This document shows positions 37,071-45,861 of a DNA stretch of 53,062 nt, piece by piece. The position numbers were made by a program, and so were the translations under genes. Each line of letters starts with the position of its first letter. Position 1 is the first letter of the stretch. The stretch is from Pseudomonadales bacterium (GTDB lineage Bacteria; Pseudomonadota; Gammaproteobacteria; Pseudomonadales; Azotimanducaceae). The notes beneath the pieces were generated by a model. The model was not told the DNA's origin and made no database searches. It saw only the letters and a program-made list of their open reading frames with translations. The stretch lies in assembly GCA_019090615.1 (NCBI GenBank), contig JAHRVQ010000034.1, positions 1 through 53,062 on the forward strand, given 5' to 3'.

Positions 37071-40046
37071 ATGAAATTATTAATAGGGGGTATGGTGCGT
37101 GTTCTACGCTTTGTGCCGTTCGTGTTTTCGTTTGCCGCTTTTAATGCAGTTGCAGGCGAAGAAACTCGAGAAATCGAAGAAGTTGTTGTTACAGGTTCAT
37201 ATCTAAAGCGTTCCACTGCAGACTCGCCATCACCTTTATCAGTTGTTGATCAAGCTGATATAGCCAGCATTGGTGCCACTGAGATTACTGATGTGGTCGC
37301 TTCCATGACCTATAACTCGGGTAGTATTCGTGGTGCGGTTGCAGGTCTAGGCGGTGATAGCGGTATCGGTAATACTAATATTAATTTACGTAATCTAGGT
37401 AATGGCTCAACGCTGGTGCTGATTAACGGCCATCGAAATGTTGCTGCAGAATTTGATAATAGTGGTAATGCGTATGTCGATCTGGGCAGCATTGTACCCA
37501 TGATTGCGCTTAAGCGTGTTGAAATTGTTAAAGACGGGTCTTCGGCTCTCTATGGCTCTGATGCGATCGCAGGTGTTGTTAATTTTATTACGCAAAATGA
37601 TTTTGAAGGTTTTTCCTTTGATGTTACGCGGGCAACTGACGATGAAACAGGCAACCAGGATGATACAACCATTCAGGCCATGATGGGGGTAGCCAGTGAC
37701 AGGGGTAGTATTACCGTCGCCGTTAGCTGGTTCGATCGAGAAGAGCTAACTGTCGGTGACCGCTTCGATTATTTTGGTGGTGCAGGGGTTACATCATTTG
37801 GTAAACCGGGTAATTTCGATGCATTGGGGGCGATAGCAGCAGACCCCAATTCTCCTAACCCTTCTGATAGCTTCGGCAATAGAGCTGACCTTGACTGTAA
37901 TCTGGTCCGGGATATTGATGGTCGTGGCGCACTTGGCCAAATCGGTAGTTCCTGTTTTTACGATTTTTCTACTTTCTTTCCACTGTCGGGCGAGCAGACA
38001 CAGACTAAAATATTTACCTCAGCACGTTATCAGCTCTCTGATAATATAGAAATTTATGGTGATGCTGGGGCATCAGAAAACCAGTTTATTCGTAATAATA
38101 GCCTCTTCCCTGACGTTACTTTTGCGGTGATACCGGTTGGCAACCTGGGTTTGATTAATGATGCCAGCCGTAGAGGTATTTTGCCGGTGCCGTTATTGGC
38201 ATCGCAGCGTTTGTTAGGCGGTCATATTGGACAGGCTGAAACAGCTGCAAGGCCTGTGGATACGCACTCCAACTATAATCGTGATTTTTTTCGGGTATCG
38301 GGCGGCGTTCGAACGGATTTTGAAATAGGAAATCGTGAATGGAATGTTGATCTGGCATTTACGCGCAGTGAGAGAAAATACGCACAGAATATTCGCTCTG
38401 ATACCTTGACGAATAATACTAATGCAGCTTATCAGGGCCTGGGTGGGCCACTTTGTAACCCTGCAAGTGATACTGCAGGGTCAGGTAACCTGGGTACTGG
38501 GGATTGTTTTTACTTCAATCCCTTCGCCAGTTCACGTTTCAAACCCGATGGTTCGCCACAAGATGACCCATTGTTGTTAAACCCTGATGACCTGTTGAAC
38601 TGGATGGCTGGTGAAATCATCACCTTGACAGAAAACACTCAGACGGTAGTTGATCTGGTAGCTGCGGGCGAGTTATGGCAAACAGAGAAGGGGCCTATTC
38701 AAATGGCCATTGGTGCCCAATGGCGGCGTGATGAAATTGAACATGACCCGGATAAAAACCAGAATAATAATAATTTCAAGTTTTCCTTTGGTGAGCAGGA
38801 TTATGAAGCTGAAGAAAAAACTTTTGCTGTTTTTATGGAAACTTCCATTCCCCTTACGGAAAATTTAGAACTTGATATCGCCATACGATATGAAGATTTT
38901 GAAGAGTTAGATGATGATACGGTTGACCCAAAGGCAACTCTGCTATGGCGACCCGTCGATTCTCTGAGTCTGCGGGCTTCGGTCGGCACCTCATTTCGCA
39001 CCCCATCGCTGTTGCAATCATCTGGACAAACTACGAGTTTGTTAAACTCCTCAGACCCTTTTGGTAGTACTGGCGGGCTTGCTTTTAGGCCAACTTTGAC
39101 CGATGGTAATCCCAATTTAAAACCGGAAGAAGCAACTGCCTATAATATTGGTTTTTCCTGGGCGCCGGTAGATGGCATCTTAGAAGGGCTAAGTGTAGAT
39201 ATGGATTATTATAACTATGACTATGATGATATCATAACTCGAGAAGCGCATCAGGATCTAATTAATAAAGACAATGCCGCTCGTTGTCCACAAGGTGTGA
39301 GCGACTTTGGAGATAGTACTGGTAGTGACGCTTTTAATCCGGATATTCCTTTGTGTGGTGTGCAGTCCGTTAGCGGTATAACGCCAGATGGTACTGTAGT
39401 GACTAAAGGTCAAATAATATCCGTTGGTCCCGGTACTCCAGATAAAGTGATTCGAAATGCGGCAGGCGATTTATTGCGCACGCAGGCATCTTTCCTTAAT
39501 GCGCAATCGCTTGAAACTGACGGTATCGATTTGTCCATCAGCTATAAATTTGAGCTTGATAACTGGGGTCGGTTTGGCGTTGGTTTAACGGGTAGTTATA
39601 CGCTGAGTTATGATCTGGTTAATGCTGACGGTGTGAGTATTGATGGTGTCGGAAAACGAAATGAGAGCAATAGTGTTGGACGTCCGCTGCCTGAATACCA
39701 GGCAGTTGTCAATTTGACCTGGGCTAGAAACCGACATGATGTACAGGCTTTTGTGCGATACCTTGATGGTTATGAAGATGATACTGTCGGTGCTAGTGCA
39801 TTTCGTGCTGGTCTGATTGGTATTGACCCCAATGAAACTATAAATAGTTTCACTACTGTAGATTTTCAATACAACTATCAGGTACCAGGGTTCTCTGTGC
39901 TGGATGAAGGTGGTGTTATAACTTTAGGTATGAAGAACGCCTTTGATAGACTACCGCCTCATATGAATACCAGTAATCAGTTTGATGCGCGAACCCATGA
40001 TCCAAGAGGGCGAATATTATATGCGCGCTATAAGATAGATATGTGA
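37071..40046 (+). CDS. large TonB-dependent outer-membrane receptor
   Basis: This is a 991-residue receptor, with a signal peptide ending near NAVAG, a TonB box (EEVVVTGSYLKR), a plug domain (PSPLSVVDQADI to VEIVKDGSSALYGSDAIAGVVNFI) and a long barrel. It closes with GRILYARYKIDM. The YGSDAIAGVVNFIT plug type is frequent in receptors of Cellvibrionales, sphingomonads and xanthomonads for carbohydrates or other organic ligands. The ligand is not identifiable. The frame extends to an ATG at 37056, but that lies within the ribosome site region; ATG at 37071 follows GAGGGG by 8 bases. A strong terminator follows. Confidence 0.93.
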   Translation: MKLLIGGMVRVLRFVPFVFSFAAFNAVAGEETREIEEVVVTGSYLKRSTADSPSPLSVVDQADIASIGATEITDVVASMTYNSGSIRGAVAGLGGDSGIGNTNINLRNLGNGSTLVLINGHRNVAAEFDNSGNAYVDLGSIVPMIALKRVEIVKDGSSALYGSDAIAGVVNFITQNDFEGFSFDVTRATDDETGNQDDTTIQAMMGVASDRGSITVAVSWFDREELTVGDRFDYFGGAGVTSFGKPGNFDALGAIAADPNSPNPSDSFGNRADLDCNLVRDIDGRGALGQIGSSCFYDFSTFFPLSGEQTQTKIFTSARYQLSDNIEIYGDAGASENQFIRNNSLFPDVTFAVIPVGNLGLINDASRRGILPVPLLASQRLLGGHIGQAETAARPVDTHSNYNRDFFRVSGGVRTDFEIGNREWNVDLAFTRSERKYAQNIRSDTLTNNTNAAYQGLGGPLCNPASDTAGSGNLGTGDCFYFNPFASSRFKPDGSPQDDPLLLNPDDLLNWMAGEIITLTENTQTVVDLVAAGELWQTEKGPIQMAIGAQWRRDEIEHDPDKNQNNNNFKFSFGEQDYEAEEKTFAVFMETSIPLTENLELDIAIRYEDFEELDDDTVDPKATLLWRPVDSLSLRASVGTSFRTPSLLQSSGQTTSLLNSSDPFGSTGGLAFRPTLTDGNPNLKPEEATAYNIGFSWAPVDGILEGLSVDMDYYNYDYDDIITREAHQDLINKDNAARCPQGVSDFGDSTGSDAFNPDIPLCGVQSVSGITPDGTVVTKGQIISVGPGTPDKVIRNAAGDLLRTQASFLNAQSLETDGIDLSISYKFELDNWGRFGVGLTGSYTLSYDLVNADGVSIDGVGKRNESNSVGRPLPEYQAVVNLTWARNRHDVQAFVRYLDGYEDDTVGASAFRAGLIGIDPNETINSFTTVDFQYNYQVPGFSVLDEGGVITLGMKNAFDRLPPHMNTSNQFDARTHDPRGRILYARYKIDM

Positions 40047-40062
40047 TTTTTGTAAGAAAGTA

Positions 40063-40093
40063 AAAATAAAGGCGCCTACGGCGCCTTTATTTT
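40063..40093. terminator. strong bidirectional terminator after the large TonB receptor gene
   Basis: AAAATAAAGGCGCC and GGCGCCTTTATTTT form a perfect 14-bp stem around TAC. The A-run and T-run flanks make it work in both directions, for the receptor gene and possibly the convergent gene at 40203. Confidence 0.92.
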
Positions 40094-40202
40094 ATGGTTT
40101 GAAGTAGTAGTTTGATACAAAGGACATTCGTTTACAAAATTACTCAAAAAATAACTTCTCCTAATCGGATCGGACTGAATAAGTTCAAAGAATTTCCAGA
40201 AG

Positions 40203-40781
40203 TTATTTTACGCGTCTCACACGCACTTGATACGCCTGGCCTTCCACGCTGAGGAAGTACGAGCCAAAGGTACCGCCACGAATAATGGCAGCCAGATTTT
40301 TTCCACTCAATTGTACGCGATCTGTATCCACTACATGCCAAATCTCTCCATTTGACATATTCAGTTTATACTGGCCATTAAGCATTTCATGAGCGTCGGT
40401 TATAATCAGTTTAATTGTGTCCTTTTTTTCCGTCCTGACCTTTTTCTCATCTGGTGCACTACGAAAACCGAAGCCAAAGCGGTTGCGCCAACTAGTGGCG
40501 GGTTTAGTTTTTGTTCGGGCCGCGTCGGTTGCAGGAGAAGCCCGATTACTGACTATCTGCTCATCGTGTTCATCGTTCACAGCTGGCTGTTGAAGCATGG
40601 TTGCCTGTAGTTTTTTCGCCTGCTCTTCAAAACAGTGCAATCGAGCTTCCGCTGGGTTGATTTTCAGACAGTCCACTATGGGATTTGTACTGATAGTTTC
40701 ATCAGCAGAAAGTCCCCCTGATAATGTTGCCAGAACTAACAGCACAAAGTGTTTATTGTTTGCCAATTTTAGTTGCCCCAT
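40203..40781 (-). CDS. secreted hypothetical protein
   Basis: I do not recognise a named family. The 192-residue protein has a probable signal peptide (HFVLLVLATLSGGLSA). A short segment with two cysteines (DCLKINPAEARLHCFEEQAKKL) follows, then a polar, basic linker. The C-terminal domain at about residues 120-190 contains KLNMSNGEIWHVVDTDRV and GTFGSYFLSVEGQAYQVRVRRVK. This GSYFL-x-VEG-x-RVRR pattern recurs at the ends of uncharacterised proteobacterial envelope proteins. An AAGGCA ribosome site is present before the ATG. It is convergent with the large receptor gene. A periplasmic location is the only inference I make. Confidence 0.72.
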   Translation of the reverse strand: MGQLKLANNKHFVLLVLATLSGGLSADETISTNPIVDCLKINPAEARLHCFEEQAKKLQATMLQQPAVNDEHDEQIVSNRASPATDAARTKTKPATSWRNRFGFGFRSAPDEKKVRTEKKDTIKLIITDAHEMLNGQYKLNMSNGEIWHVVDTDRVQLSGKNLAAIIRGGTFGSYFLSVEGQAYQVRVRRVK

Positions 40782-41063
40782 ATACTGCCTTTACTAATGG
40801 ATGGTTGTTGAAATGGAATGTTGCTGAGTCTTTAGTAATATCAGATAATTGTCTGAATTGGAAAGTGATATTTGTTGCCACATGGGAAAATTTCGTCAGT
40901 CCTAACCACGGCTATTCATTTCGTAGTGTGATGCAGTGCGATTTGTTCCTCTATTAATTATAGAGCGTATCCTATTCGGTAATAGGCTTTCAACTTGTGT
41001 CGGCATTATTGCGTGCTTAGTGGCAGGTGTTGAAAATTGATGGTTAAAATTAAGTACAAAAAT

Positions 41064-41107
41064 GATCGTTGAGAATAAATCATTGAGAATAAGATCGTTG
41101 AGAATAA
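41064..41107 (+). repeat. 15-bp tandem repeat just upstream of cca
   Basis: GATCGTTGAGAATAA occurs at 41064-41078 and 41093-41107, with a one-base-shorter variant (ATCATTGAGAATAA) between them at 41079-41092. It ends 16 bases before the cca ATG. The rest of the 342-base gap (40782-41063) holds no gene that I can support. Confidence 0.92.
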
Positions 41108-41123
41108 CTAGTAGGTGATATTA

Positions 41124-42359
41124 ATGGGGTTTGAGGTATATCTGGTGGGCGGGGCGGTGCGCGATGATTTGCTTGGCATTGCAGTGGCAGACCGCGACTG
41201 GGTAGTCATTGGTGCGTCGGTGGATGAACTTCTGAATTTGGGGTATCGGCAAATTGGCAATGAGTTTCCGTGTTTTCTCCATCCGCAAACTAAAGAAGAA
41301 TATGCCCTGGCCCGTACTGAGATTAAATCGGGTATGGGGCATACTGGTTTTGTTTGCGATTTCGGGCCAGAAATCACCCTTGAAGAAGACCTTTCGCGAC
41401 GAGATTTAACGATTAATGCGATTGCAAAAAATGCAGCAGGTGAATACGTTGACCCTTATGGTGGTAGGCGTGATTTAAAAAGCCGTACCCTGCGGCATGT
41501 TTCTGCGGCATTTGTTGAAGACCCATTACGGGTATTGCGGGTGGCAAGGTTTGCAGCTCGGTATTCAGCGCTGGGTTTTACAGTACATGCAGATACCATG
41601 GCGTTGATGCAACAGTTAGTTACTCGGGGCGAGTTATCTTCATTAACACCGGAACGGGTCTGGAAAGAAATGTCTCGGGCATTGTTGGAGACCAGACCCA
41701 GCGAGTTTTTTCGGGTGTTACGCGCCTGCGGTGCGCTGGCTGTAATCCTGCCAGAGCTGGATCAATTATTTGGGGTGCCGCAGCCACCTTTGCATCATCC
41801 TGAAATCGATACCGGCGAGCACGTTATGCTGGCGATTGATTTTGCAAAACAGCAATTTAATTCGATCACAGTCAGCTGGGCGGTATTGTTGCATGATTTG
41901 GGTAAAGGGTTAACTGCAGCCGATGAATGGCCGAAACATATCAAACATGAGGTGCGCGGGGTGCCGCTGGTAGAGACGGTTTCAAAGCGATTTAAAGTGC
42001 CTAAGGAGCTGGCAGCAGTGGCCAGATTAGTCGTTGAGCATCATCTACGCTGTCATCGGTTATCCAGTGTAAAACCAGCTGCCATAATGCGCCTGCTGGA
42101 AGCGCTGGATGCGTTTCGCCGACCCGTTCGGGTTGAATATTTTACCCGTGCCTGTGAAGCAGATGCACGAGGGCGGCTGGGATTTGATGCTCGAAGTTAT
42201 CCTCAGGCTAAGTTGCTTATACACTGCATGCTCGAGGCTAAACAGGTAGAGATTAAATTATTGTTAGATCAGGGTTACAAGGGCATTAAGCTGGCAGAAC
42301 AAATTCGATTAATGCGAATAAAAGCCATTGCCGAATATATGGCCTCGATAAAAATTTAG
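41124..42359 (+). CDS. cca: multifunctional CCA tRNA nucleotidyltransferase
   Basis: Cca adds or repairs the CCA end of tRNA. The class II nucleotidyltransferase head is present as EVYLVGGAVRDDLLG with the catalytic Asp pair in ADRDWVV, then SRRDLTINAIAK and RVLRVARFAARY. A C-terminal HD phosphohydrolase domain (VSWAVLLHDLGKG, then VEHHLRCHR) matches the multifunctional E. coli type. At 411 residues it has the normal length. The frame opens at a GTG at 41115, but ATG at 41124 follows AGGTG by 6 bases and gives the canonical start. A 15-bp array lies immediately upstream. Confidence 0.96.
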   Translation: MGFEVYLVGGAVRDDLLGIAVADRDWVVIGASVDELLNLGYRQIGNEFPCFLHPQTKEEYALARTEIKSGMGHTGFVCDFGPEITLEEDLSRRDLTINAIAKNAAGEYVDPYGGRRDLKSRTLRHVSAAFVEDPLRVLRVARFAARYSALGFTVHADTMALMQQLVTRGELSSLTPERVWKEMSRALLETRPSEFFRVLRACGALAVILPELDQLFGVPQPPLHHPEIDTGEHVMLAIDFAKQQFNSITVSWAVLLHDLGKGLTAADEWPKHIKHEVRGVPLVETVSKRFKVPKELAAVARLVVEHHLRCHRLSSVKPAAIMRLLEALDAFRRPVRVEYFTRACEADARGRLGFDARSYPQAKLLIHCMLEAKQVEIKLLLDQGYKGIKLAEQIRLMRIKAIAEYMASIKI

Positions 42360-42375
42360 TTGGCGCTATTTAATA

Positions 42376-42400
42376 GGTGCTGTATAGCAGCTACAGCATC
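42376..42400 (+). terminator. stem-loop downstream of cca
   Basis: GGTGCTGTA and TACAGCATC pair over 9 bp (one G-U) around TAGCAGC, starting 17 bases after the cca stop. TACTGGTTTTGTTG follows. It lies between convergent genes. Confidence 0.55.
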
Positions 42401-42417
42401 TACTGGTTTTGTTGTGA

Positions 42418-43620
42418 TCATCCCTGGCTGTCTGCTGTGGGTAGGCTAAGTTGCTGTCTGTTTGCCTTGTGCATCTGCAACCATAATACCGGCACCAGAC
42501 ATAATAACCACGGTAAGCTGAAGCCCAGTACTCCCGTCCAGCCCCATTTCGCCAACACCAGGCCTGAACCAAGGGCAGCCATGGCCTGTGGGGTAAAAAC
42601 CAGGAAGTCGTTGAAAGCCTGTACCTTAAAACGTTCTGCAACCCGATAAGTTTGAGTTAACAAAGTGGTGCCGCCAAGAAACATAAAATTCCAGCCAATG
42701 CCCAATAATACCAGCGCCCACCAATAGTGCATCAGTTGTTGATCCATATAGGCAATCGCAATGCAGCCTAATAATATTACAATGCCTGCGGTAATGACTT
42801 TTTCGGCACCTAACTTCGCAATTAATAAACCTGAAAATAGTGACGGTAAAAACATCGCCATTATATGGCTCTGGATCACCCAGGTAGTATCTTCGAGACT
42901 ATGCTGGTCGCCATGGTGCATACTGACCGGGGTTGCAGTCATGATAAAACTCATCACACTAAAACCGACCGCACTGGCGCTAACTGCAAGAATAAACCGA
43001 GTATTACCGATGATCTCAAGTAGGGGTCGTTGCGGTTCGGTTGAGGCTTCAGTCTTTGTGCTGGTGCCGCGATAAAATAACAATATAAAAAGCGCCACGG
43101 CCATGAGCAGAGACAAGGCCATAAAAGACCCTGCAAATTCTCCCCAATGGGCGCTGTATTGGGTTCGTAGCGCCACCTCTGGGCCGATATATGCAGCCCC
43201 TACGCCAGCAAGCATCAAAATAGAAAGCGCAGGGCCTACTTTTTCCGCACTCACAGATTCAGCAGCTGCGAATCTGTATTGCTGGATAAAGGCGTTGTGG
43301 CTGCCGATCAGAAAAGTGGCCAGACAAAACAGGTAAAATGATTGCGTGGAAATTGCGTAGGCACCCAGCAGACCCGCGCCAGATGCATAGGCTGCGCCAA
43401 AAATAAAACCTGCCTGGCGGCCAATTTTGCTCATTAGCAAAGCGGCTGGAATGGCGGTAGCGGCGGTGCCGACAATCATCAGTGCCACGGGTAAGGTTGC
43501 CAGGTCAGTACTGGGTGCTAATTTGCTGCCAATGATGCCGCCCAGCAAAACCACAATTGGCGCCGCGCACTGGGCAAATATCTGTGCAAGGGTGAGAACA
43601 ACTAGTGGTTTATATTGCAT
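42418..43620 (-). CDS. MFS transporter
   Basis: The 400-residue protein is a major facilitator with about 12 membrane segments and a cytoplasmic linker near residues 185-205 (RGTSTKTEASTEPQRP). MSKIGRQAGFIFGA after the second helix corresponds to the MFS loop 2-3 signature. The substrate cannot be told. The gene begins 66 bases after the P450 gene on the same strand, so the pair is probably one transcript. The transporter may move the P450 substrate or product. Confidence 0.88.
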   Translation of the reverse strand: MQYKPLVVLTLAQIFAQCAAPIVVLLGGIIGSKLAPSTDLATLPVALMIVGTAATAIPAALLMSKIGRQAGFIFGAAYASGAGLLGAYAISTQSFYLFCLATFLIGSHNAFIQQYRFAAAESVSAEKVGPALSILMLAGVGAAYIGPEVALRTQYSAHWGEFAGSFMALSLLMAVALFILLFYRGTSTKTEASTEPQRPLLEIIGNTRFILAVSASAVGFSVMSFIMTATPVSMHHGDQHSLEDTTWVIQSHIMAMFLPSLFSGLLIAKLGAEKVITAGIVILLGCIAIAYMDQQLMHYWWALVLLGIGWNFMFLGGTTLLTQTYRVAERFKVQAFNDFLVFTPQAMAALGSGLVLAKWGWTGVLGFSLPWLLCLVPVLWLQMHKANRQQLSLPTADSQG

Positions 43621-43686
43621 GGTTCATGCTCGGCTGGTGTTAGGTTGGCTTATGTAGCTGTACTTCAGTGCCTATGTTGCAGGCGC

Positions 43687-44982
43687 TTAGTTTTCAATGT
43701 TCAGGTTAAGGCTGACCAGGCCGCGAAAAAAATCGTTGCTTCCCCACTGTGGTTTGCCAGCTACCAGGCTCAATTTCGGAAAACGCTGGAAAACCTTCTG
43801 TAAGGCAATTTTAGCTTCGAGTCTGGCCAGCGACATGCCAAGACAGAGATGGATGCCATGGCCGAAACCAAGATGATTAATCGCTTCACGATGTATATTG
43901 AAGGTATCTGGTTTGTGGTTAGCGTGTGGGTCGCGGTTAGCGGCAGCGATGGACAATAATATCATCTGGCCAGGTTTTAGCTGAACGTGACGAAATGCCA
44001 TAGGTTCGTGAACAAAACGCAGGGTGTTTTGTACTGGCGGTTCATATCGGAGGGTTTCTTCCAATGCTTTTACCAACAGGGTATCACTGTTGCGGGCAGC
44101 TAAACCCTGAGATTCGTGTTTGAGTAGCAGATAGAGGCAATTACCAATGAGTCGAGTGGTGGTTTCATGGCCTGCAGTTAACAGCAATATACAGGTCGAA
44201 TATAACTCGTTCAGGGTCAGTCGATCGCCCTCAGCTTCAGCCGCAATGAGTTGACTGATTAAGTCTTCTCCAGGGTTGAGGCGTTTTGCTGCAGTAAGCT
44301 GGGCAATATAATTACGCATATCGTTATTTGCCTGAACAGCCTTTTTAATCGCTTCTGGGTTGCTGATTTCCGACAGGCCTAATAAATCAGCTGACCAATG
44401 TTCAAATTGATGCTGGTCGGCTTCAGGCACCCCCATCATCTCTGCAATAACGATAGCCGGTAGGGGTTTTGCTAATAGGCTAATCAAATCGAACTGGGTG
44501 GCATGTTGCGGGATTTGCGCCAGTAACTGATCGGTGCGATGTTCAATAACAGGTGCCAGAGACTGGATATATCTGGACATGAAGCCTGAGGCCACCAGTT
44601 TACGCAGTCGCGTATGGTCTGGTGGATCCTGATTGAGCATCGTTGGGTTTTCCAGCATTGGAATTTCAATGCCGCCTGCAGCATATTTAATTAACCGCAT
44701 AATAAAGGTGTTTTTGCGTAGATCACTGCTGATGCGTTTGTCGCGCAACAAGGTTTCGATATCTTCATAGCCAGTTACGATCCACCCTCGATTGGATGCC
44801 GACGGTAAAATTGTGCCCCGTTTACGAAGAATATTGTAGGTCGGATAGGGATTGTCGTAGAAAGTTGGGTTGCGCAGATGCACAATGCTGTTGTTGACGT
44901 AGTAGTCATATCGGCGCAGAGACCATAGGGCTGCCTGCGTCGCACTGGTCATAATCTTGTTGACTGGTTTGCTGAGTATCAT
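43687..44982 (-). CDS. cytochrome P450 (soluble bacterial type)
   Basis: The 431-residue protein is a heme monooxygenase without a membrane anchor. Visible marks are the I-helix oxygen-activation motif TAGHETTTR, the K-helix ExxR in EETLRYEPPV, and the heme loop FGHGIHLCLG with the iron ligand Cys380. DPPDHTRLRKLV is the typical B'-C region of bacterial class I P450s, which take electrons from a ferredoxin and reductase. Neither partner gene is next to it; fdxA elsewhere in the window is not a usual partner. Substrates of similar enzymes include steroids, terpenes and fatty acids, and nothing here chooses among them. It is followed by an MFS gene. Confidence 0.94.
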   Translation of the reverse strand: MILSKPVNKIMTSATQAALWSLRRYDYYVNNSIVHLRNPTFYDNPYPTYNILRKRGTILPSASNRGWIVTGYEDIETLLRDKRISSDLRKNTFIMRLIKYAAGGIEIPMLENPTMLNQDPPDHTRLRKLVASGFMSRYIQSLAPVIEHRTDQLLAQIPQHATQFDLISLLAKPLPAIVIAEMMGVPEADQHQFEHWSADLLGLSEISNPEAIKKAVQANNDMRNYIAQLTAAKRLNPGEDLISQLIAAEAEGDRLTLNELYSTCILLLTAGHETTTRLIGNCLYLLLKHESQGLAARNSDTLLVKALEETLRYEPPVQNTLRFVHEPMAFRHVQLKPGQMILLSIAAANRDPHANHKPDTFNIHREAINHLGFGHGIHLCLGMSLARLEAKIALQKVFQRFPKLSLVAGKPQWGSNDFFRGLVSLNLNIEN

Positions 44983-45186
44983 AGGCTATGCATTCCGTAG
45001 CGCCTGGAAGGATTTGTGCAACTGGCCGTATTATCCTTGGGTCTTGCGTATCATAGCTAATTTGGTCTTCGATGTGTGTTTTTACGCCTTAAGTCAGCAT
45101 TAAAAATGGCCTTAAAATAATGTTGTAGATGAAGTTATTGAGAATGTCTTGCTCCTAAAGCGGTAGCTGAGGCTATAGTTTTAAGT

Positions 45187-45262
45187 GTCAGTAGTAGTCA
45201 GTAGTAAGAATTCTAAAGGTCAGTAGTAAGCGTTTTAAATATCAGTAGAAAGCGTCGTAAAA
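45187..45262 (+). repeat. 22-bp tandem array upstream of the YjbR-family gene
   Basis: Three 22-bp units start at 45197, 45219 and 45241, each opening with GTCAGTAGTAAG or ATCAGTAGAAAG and ending in an A-rich tail. A partial copy (GTCAGTAGTA) precedes them at 45187. The array ends 19 bases before the start codon, next to the GGGAGG ribosome site. The rest of the 299-base gap after the P450 gene shows no gene. Confidence 0.88.
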
Positions 45263-45281
45263 AACTTGGGAGGCAGGCAAA

Positions 45282-45722
45282 ATGCAGTCGATTAAAGACT
45301 ATTTGGGGGCAAAACCAGAGTCGGGAGAGGAATACCCCTTTGGTGATGATATTGCGGTATTTAAAGTCAGGCATAAGATGTTTGCCACTTTTTCCGAAAA
45401 CACCCAGAACTTACCATTATCGGCTGACTATAAAAAAATTATTCAAGCTAATGAAGTCAATGGTGTGTCTGTGGGATGTATCAACCTAAAATGTGATCCA
45501 CAGCAGGCTATAATGCTTAGGGATATATTTGTTGCAGTAATCCCTGGTTATCATATGAATAAAGTCCATTGGAATACGGTGGTACTTGATGGCAGCATTC
45601 CAGATGGAGAACTGCAAAGAATGATTGACCATTCCTATACCCTGGTGCTGCAAGGTATGCGCCAGGCAGACCGCCTACAGCTGGAAATGCACTATAGCAA
45701 AACTGAGCTGTATGGACCTTAA
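45282..45722 (+). CDS. MmcQ/YjbR family protein
   Basis: The 146-residue protein matches the YjbR fold family: EEYPFGDDIAVFKVRHKMFATF at the N terminus, VSVGCINLKCDPQQAIMLRD, and the signature PGYHMNKVHWNTVVLDG with the closing HSYTLVLQGM. The family has a CyaY-like, DNA-binding-like fold but no agreed function. A strong GGGAGG ribosome site precedes the ATG. It stands alone between a tandem array and rlmKL. Confidence 0.9.
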   Translation: MQSIKDYLGAKPESGEEYPFGDDIAVFKVRHKMFATFSENTQNLPLSADYKKIIQANEVNGVSVGCINLKCDPQQAIMLRDIFVAVIPGYHMNKVHWNTVVLDGSIPDGELQRMIDHSYTLVLQGMRQADRLQLEMHYSKTELYGP

Positions 45723-45762
45723 GCGGAGCTTGCCTGATTCGAAAATAGTTGTCTGGTGTGGT

Positions 45763-45796
45763 GTTGATTTCAGTTAAACGGGTTGATTCCAGTTAA
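45763..45796 (+). repeat. 15-bp direct repeat upstream of rlmKL
   Basis: GTTGATTTCAGTTAA (45763-45777) recurs as GTTGATTCCAGTTAA (45782-45796) with one change and a period of 19 bases. It is non-coding, about 65 bases before the rlmKL start. Confidence 0.8.
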
Positions 45797-45861
45797 GATA
45801 GCAAAACTCCACGATTCCCCGTTCCTGGAATTACGTTTACTCGACCAAAAAAGAAGATCTG

